A program made the position numbers and the translations under genes. The notes below the pieces were generated by a model, which ran no database searches, was not told where the DNA came from, and worked only from the letters and a program-made list of their open reading frames with translations. A stretch of DNA of 58,727 nucleotides from Bacteroidota bacterium (GTDB lineage Bacteria > Bacteroidota > Bacteroidia > Chitinophagales > Saprospiraceae), in the NCBI GenBank assembly GCA_003045895.1, contig PZPC01000030.1, forward strand, positions 1 to 58,727, written 5' to 3'. Positions 54,245 to 58,727 of the stretch are shown piece after piece. Within the stretch, counting starts at the first letter, position 1; every line of letters starts with the position of its first letter.

Positions 54245-55366
54245 ATGAAGTACTTCATTTATTTTATCAGTTTCGCTTTAGCAGCAACCCTGACCGGTTG
54301 CACCAGCAAGGCTGAAAATACGGCGCCTTTGACGCCCAGCAAAACCGTGGTCACGGCAACGGCGCAGCACCTGGATTACCAACCTGCCGTTTTCGCCACG
54401 GGCCCCCTCGCCGCGGCCGAAGAAGCTCGACTGAGCTTCAAGACGGGTGGCATTATCGCGCGCATCCTGGTGCGGGAAGGTCAGCAGGTACGCAAAGGCC
54501 AGGTACTGGCCGAACTCCAGCTGGACGAAATCCGTGCCCAAACCCAGCAGGCTACCCTCGGCGAAGACCAGGCTCTCATTAGCAGGGACAATGCACAACT
54601 GGCCTTGCAATTGGCCGAACGCGACTACCGCAACGTCAAAGGCCTTTACGCCGACAGTGTGGCTACCCTGGAACAACTTGAAAACGTAGCAGCACAACGA
54701 AACAACGCCCGCAACCAGGTGCTGGCTGCCGAAAAAGGGCTGGCCTTCCGGCAACAAGGGGTGGAGGTTGCCCGGTTCAACCTGCGCTACAGCACCATTG
54801 TGGCTCCATCAGACGGCATTATCCTGAAGCAATTTGTGGAAGTCAATGAAGTGGTAGGCCCGGGCTCTCCGGTCTTTTTCTTTGGTAGCCGCCAACAAGC
54901 TCAGGTACTCAACGTAGCCATTACCGACAAAGATATTATCCACCTCGGACTGGGTGACACGGCCACCATCGCTTTCGATGCCTATCCCAACGAGACTTTC
55001 ACGGGTTTTGTGCGCGAACTCGCCGGCACCGCCGATGCCTTTACCGGCACTTACCAGGTGCAACTGGAACTGGCACCCACGCCGCGCAACCTGCTCAACG
55101 GCTTCATCGGCAGTGCGACGATTCGCACCCAGGACTTCAAGCAACTCGTATCCATCCCCGTCGATGGTTTACTGAAAGCCAATGGCCAGGTGGGGCAGGT
55201 CATGGTCATCGAATCCGGCCAGGCCCAGTTGCGCAATATCACCATTTACCAACTGCTCCAGGACCAACTCCTCATCAGTTCGGGCCTCCAGGCTGGCGAC
55301 GTTGTCATCACCGCTGGCGCAGGCTACCTGGAAGAAGGTGACCCCGTTCGGGCAGCAGCAAAATGA
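54245..55366 (+). CDS. RND efflux periplasmic adaptor lipoprotein
   Basis: 373 residues with lipobox TLTGC (C19). After a linker comes a biotinyl-lipoyl half motif (GGIIARILVREGQQVRKGQVL), a short coiled-coil hairpin (QTQQATLGEDQALISRDNAQ to RNNARNQVLAAEKGLAF), the second half motif (STIVAPSDGIILKQFVEV), the beta-barrel and the membrane-proximal domain. It is the membrane-fusion protein of an RND pump, lipid-anchored in the inner membrane's periplasmic face. It stands 92 bases before the pump gene. Confidence 0.94.
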   Translation: MKYFIYFISFALAATLTGCTSKAENTAPLTPSKTVVTATAQHLDYQPAVFATGPLAAAEEARLSFKTGGIIARILVREGQQVRKGQVLAELQLDEIRAQTQQATLGEDQALISRDNAQLALQLAERDYRNVKGLYADSVATLEQLENVAAQRNNARNQVLAAEKGLAFRQQGVEVARFNLRYSTIVAPSDGIILKQFVEVNEVVGPGSPVFFFGSRQQAQVLNVAITDKDIIHLGLGDTATIAFDAYPNETFTGFVRELAGTADAFTGTYQVQLELAPTPRNLLNGFIGSATIRTQDFKQLVSIPVDGLLKANGQVGQVMVIESGQAQLRNITIYQLLQDQLLISSGLQAGDVVITAGAGYLEEGDPVRAAAK

Positions 55367-55458
55367 TGTTAGTTTCACGGAAATAGTTCCACCGGTTTTA
55401 TTCCTGCCCCTGAACAACCAAGTCAACAGCAACCACCAGGAAACCTCAATTTATTACC

Positions 55459-58400
55459 ATGAATATACCTGCTTTTTCTATCAAAAATTACCAGCTCACC
55501 CTAACGGCATTTCTGCTGTTGTTGCTGGCGGGCATCTCTTCCTTCCTGAGCATGCCTCAACAGGAAGATCCGGCGTTGGATATACCCAATATCGTGGTCA
55601 TCGCCGTTTATCCCGGCGCCAACCCCAAAGACATCGAAAGCCAGGTGGTAGATCCTATTGAAGAAGCCATCAAAGAACTGGAGGACCTCAAAGAACTGCG
55701 CACAACGATCCGCGACGGAGCCGCCGTGACCGAAATAGAGTTTGAATTCGGCGTTGACGCCGACGACAAATTCGACGAAGTACAACGCCAGCTCAACCAG
55801 TTGGAGGATGTCCTGCCGCCCGATCTCTACAGCCTGGAAGCCCGCCAGATCAACACCAATACGGTCAACATTTTCCAAATTGCCCTGTATTCGGACGAAG
55901 GAAATTATCAGCAAATGTACCAAGAGGCCGAGGAGGTAAAGTACCTGCTCAAAGACCTCCCCGGCGTTCGCAAAGTAGAACTCGAAGCATACCCCGAACA
56001 AGAAGTACGCATTGCCCTGGACCCCGTCAAGATGACCCAGGCCAACCTCAGTGTCGACCACATTGAGCGCGCCGTCTCGGGCAGCAACGCCAATATTCCG
56101 GGAGGCGCCATCAAGATTTCCAACAAGCTCTTTGCCCTCAAAACCTCCGGTGCCTACGAAAACCTGGCGCAAATCCGCCAGACGGTGGTGGGGGTTTATC
56201 AAGACAAGCTGGTCTACCTCAAAGATGTCGCCCACGTAGATTTCACCTACGAAGACCAACGCTGGACGGCCCGCTACAACGGCCACCCAGCCATGTACAT
56301 CAATATCACCCAGCAAAAAAATGTGAATATTTTTTCCGTCAGCGAACCCGTCAAGGCTATTCTGAGCGAACATCCCCTGCCGGGAGATCTACAACTGGCC
56401 TACGTATTCGACCAGTCGCAAGGCGTAGAAACCCGGGTGAACGGATTCGTCAATAACCTCGGGCAGGGGATTGTCCTGGTGGGTATTATCATTTTTCTGC
56501 TCCTGGGTATCCGCTCGGCCAGTCTGGTGATGCTGGCTATTCCGCTCAGTATCATGATGGGGCTGTTGGTGGTCGACGGGCTCGATTACGCCCTCCAGCA
56601 GATGTCCATTGCAGGTTTGATCGTCGCCCTGGGCTTACTGGTAGACAACTCCATTGCCATCACGGAAAACATAGAACGCTTCCTGGGCAAGGGGATGACG
56701 CCCATCGCTGCCGCCATCGCAGGTACCCAGCAGTTGGTGGCCCCTATTTTTAGCGCTACTCTAACCACGGTACTCGCTTTTGTGCCCATTGTGCTGATGC
56801 CCGATGCGACGGGGGCTTTTATCAAGGCCTTACCCATTACAGTTATTGCTACCCTGATCGCTTCTTTTCTGGTGGCCATTACCCTTACGCCTTTTCTGGC
56901 CAGCAAGCTGCTCAAGCCCAAACCTGCGGGGGCTCGCAACAGTTGGTTGTTCGAAAAAATGATGGGCTTTGTCCAGGGGCCCTATACGCGTCTGCTGTAC
57001 GGGGTCAATAACCACAAAACACTTACGCTGAGTCTGGCCGGACTGAGCTTCATTGGTGCCCTCGCGCTCTTCCCGCTGGTTGGCGTCAGCTTTTTCCCCA
57101 AGGCCGAGAAGCCACAACTCCGCATTACCGTTAGCCTGCCCAAAGGCAGCAACCTCGATGCTACCGACCAGGCCGTGACCTACGTGGAGGAAGCCTTGCG
57201 CGAATACGACGAGGTAGCCTACTACGCTGCCAACGTAGGCCACGGCAACCCGCGTATTTATTACAACATCGCTCCCACCAACTACAGCAATACTTTTGGC
57301 GAGGTATTTGTCGTACTCAAAGACTACGACGTGGATGCCTTCTACGCCTTGCTCGACGACTTGCGGGCCTGCTTCCAGACCTATACCGGCGCCCGCATCG
57401 ATGTTCGCGAGTTTGTCCAGGGGCCGCCCAGTAAAGCGCCCGTAGAAATTCAGATCGCGGGCAATGACCTGGATCAGCTGCAAGCCTACGCCCGCCAGGT
57501 AGAACGCATTGTCAGCCATACGCCCGGAGCGATCAACGTAACCAATCCCTTGCGGGAAAACAGTACCGACCTCCACTTCCAAATCAATCGCGACAAAGCC
57601 ATGTTGCTGGGCGTGCCTTTGTTCACCGTAGATAAAACTATCCGCTCCTATGTCAATGGCAATAACATTGGTATTTACCGCGATTCGGATGGGGAGGATT
57701 ACAACATCGTGCTGCGCTACGCGGCCGGAGAAGATTTTCAGCTTTCCGACTTCGACCGCCTAAGTGTCCCCACCATGACCGGAAAGTTTTTGCCCCTGCG
57801 ACAGGTGACCAATATGACATTTGAAGAAGCTCCCAGTCAGATTGAACACTATGGCAACGAGCGGGTAGTCACCATCCTGGCCGACCTGGAAAACGATGCC
57901 AACCTGGATGAGGTGATCGGCAGCATCGATGAGCAACTCCAAGACCTGGACTGGCAGAAAGGCTACCAGTATACTTACCTCGGCGACCTCGCCAACCGCA
58001 ACGATTCTTTCGGCGGGATGGGCCTGGCCAGTTTGCTGGCCATGCTGCTCATCTTCGGCGTACTGATCATCCAGTTCCGTTCCTTTACGCAGCCACTGAT
58101 CATCCTGACGGCCTTGCCCCTGGCCATCATCGGCTCTATTTTGGCGCTGTTGTTCACCGGGATCTCCTTTTCGTTTACGGCATTTATTGGCCTGACCAGC
58201 TTGATCGGCATTGCCATCAACAACAGCATCGTCCTGGTCGACTACGCCAACTCGGTGCTCGCCGAGGGTAGGACCATTGCCGAAGCCGCTCTGCAAGCCG
58301 GGCAGGTGCGTTTTGTTCCCATCGTGGCCACGACGCTGACGACTATTCTGGGCCTACTCCCCCTCACCCTCAACGGTGGTTCGCTCTGGGCGCCGATGGG

Positions 58401-58503
58401 CTGGACCATTATCGGCGGCTTGCTCACTTCTACGACCCTGGTCCTATTGGTGGTGCCGGTACTGTACCAGCTGTTTACGCGTGAAAATCGGGTGGTAGGA
58501 TAA
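55459..58503 (+). CDS. RND efflux pump, HAE1/AcrB-type permease
   Basis: 1014 residues with the full AcrB plan: a first helix (NYQLTLTAFLLLLLAGISSF), porter domains, and the 12-helix transmembrane core. LLVDNSIAITENIERFLGKG carries the conserved Asp-rich helix 4, and the second half repeats it as GIAINNSIVLVDYANSV (here N and D positions differ from classical proton-relay pairs). It is powered by the proton gradient and exports small molecules via the adaptor and TolC. Substrate is unknown. It is followed by a terminator with a long loop (58515-58566). Confidence 0.95.
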   Translation: MNIPAFSIKNYQLTLTAFLLLLLAGISSFLSMPQQEDPALDIPNIVVIAVYPGANPKDIESQVVDPIEEAIKELEDLKELRTTIRDGAAVTEIEFEFGVDADDKFDEVQRQLNQLEDVLPPDLYSLEARQINTNTVNIFQIALYSDEGNYQQMYQEAEEVKYLLKDLPGVRKVELEAYPEQEVRIALDPVKMTQANLSVDHIERAVSGSNANIPGGAIKISNKLFALKTSGAYENLAQIRQTVVGVYQDKLVYLKDVAHVDFTYEDQRWTARYNGHPAMYINITQQKNVNIFSVSEPVKAILSEHPLPGDLQLAYVFDQSQGVETRVNGFVNNLGQGIVLVGIIIFLLLGIRSASLVMLAIPLSIMMGLLVVDGLDYALQQMSIAGLIVALGLLVDNSIAITENIERFLGKGMTPIAAAIAGTQQLVAPIFSATLTTVLAFVPIVLMPDATGAFIKALPITVIATLIASFLVAITLTPFLASKLLKPKPAGARNSWLFEKMMGFVQGPYTRLLYGVNNHKTLTLSLAGLSFIGALALFPLVGVSFFPKAEKPQLRITVSLPKGSNLDATDQAVTYVEEALREYDEVAYYAANVGHGNPRIYYNIAPTNYSNTFGEVFVVLKDYDVDAFYALLDDLRACFQTYTGARIDVREFVQGPPSKAPVEIQIAGNDLDQLQAYARQVERIVSHTPGAINVTNPLRENSTDLHFQINRDKAMLLGVPLFTVDKTIRSYVNGNNIGIYRDSDGEDYNIVLRYAAGEDFQLSDFDRLSVPTMTGKFLPLRQVTNMTFEEAPSQIEHYGNERVVTILADLENDANLDEVIGSIDEQLQDLDWQKGYQYTYLGDLANRNDSFGGMGLASLLAMLLIFGVLIIQFRSFTQPLIILTALPLAIIGSILALLFTGISFSFTAFIGLTSLIGIAINNSIVLVDYANSVLAEGRTIAEAALQAGQVRFVPIVATTLTTILGLLPLTLNGGSLWAPMGWTIIGGLLTSTTLVLLVVPVLYQLFTRENRVVG

Positions 58504-58514
58504 ATTAGAATATT

Positions 58515-58566
58515 GGGTGACTGGGATAGTTTGGAGATGATCCATTTACTTTGGTCACCCTTTTTT
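58515..58566 (+). terminator. Terminator of the RND operon
   Basis: GGGTGAC at 58515-58521 pairs with GTCACCC at 58554-58560 (seven base pairs, loop of 32 with a possible inner GGAT/ATCC stem), followed by six T. The remaining 160 bases to the window end are AT-rich and hold a weak TATCTTAG promoter-like box near 58670. Confidence 0.6.
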
Positions 58567-58727
58567 AAAAAAACACAACGTACACTTGCTCCTACAGTAC
58601 GATATTTTTACAACATCCGTTTTTTTTAAAAAAATAAAAACAAATATTGTTTGTTTATTAAAATCTATTTATCTTAGGGGCCAGCAAAAAATAACTTCCC
58701 GATTTAATCATTGGGGATAGCCCAATA

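Overview
This window looks like a chromosomal segment of a Bacteroidota species, most likely of the Saprospiria (Lewinella-like). The grounds are a SusC/SusD pair, a type IX secretion (T9SS) C-terminal sorting domain, AraC and histidine-kinase regulators with Bacteroidota architecture, start codons without strong Shine-Dalgarno sequences, several promoters of the Bacteroidota type (TAnnTTTG -7 box), and moderately GC-rich coding sequence. The genus is an inference. There is no rRNA, CRISPR array, prophage or recognisable intact insertion sequence. One tRNA (Leu, anticodon GAG) is present.

Layout. 1-1000: a decayed stretch with a probably chimeric membrane ORF. 1002-2850: an M90 peptidase, a small unknown protein and a cupin. 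2907-12230 (minus): a large module made of an efflux adaptor, a TolC channel, a MacB/LolD-type ABC ATPase, two FtsX-type permeases, a sigma-54 activator and its histidine kinase. A candidate sigma-54 promoter and a dyad lie in front of the adaptor gene, and a 600-base modular repeat array separates adaptor and channel. 12389-19227 (minus): recG, a DUF885 lipoprotein, an unknown lipoprotein, an alkaline phosphatase and dprA. 19376-22378: an SH3 protein facing a glucosaminidase, then purD and tRNA-Leu. 22480-24367 (minus): a HAD phosphatase and an APH-like kinase. 25138-30230 (minus): a membrane-bound AraC regulator with two duplicated carbohydrate-binding-like sensor domains, an AspT-type transporter, an unknown membrane protein and a cyclase-family hydrolase. 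30503-35554: a SusC/SusD/lipoprotein locus. 35889-39446 (minus): a very large outer-membrane protein. 39635-45734: a metallo-hydrolase, a PLP decarboxylase followed by an amino-acid permease, a soluble histidine kinase and an M20 amidohydrolase. 45802-48426 (minus): clpB. 48427-52490: repeats plus a cluster of broken genes (histidine kinase with an internal deletion, orphan T9SS sorting domain, a doubly truncated unknown gene). 52622-58503: a TolC, adaptor and RND efflux operon.

How the genes work together. Two complete tripartite exporters flank the window, one ABC-driven with its own two-component sigma-54 control and one RND-driven. The SusCD locus, the AraC regulator with starch-binding-like domains and the large outer-membrane protein point to polymer or glycan use. 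Decarboxylase plus permease could form an amino-acid decarboxylation/antiport pair. The most unusual items are the AraC regulator with a 110-residue duplicated sensor, the modular repeat array inside the ABC efflux operon, an inverted-repeat element near 48.7-48.9 kb sharing a module with the spacer at 54.1 kb, and the gene graveyard at 50.2-52.5 kb. Family assignments come from reading motifs by eye; no searches were run.
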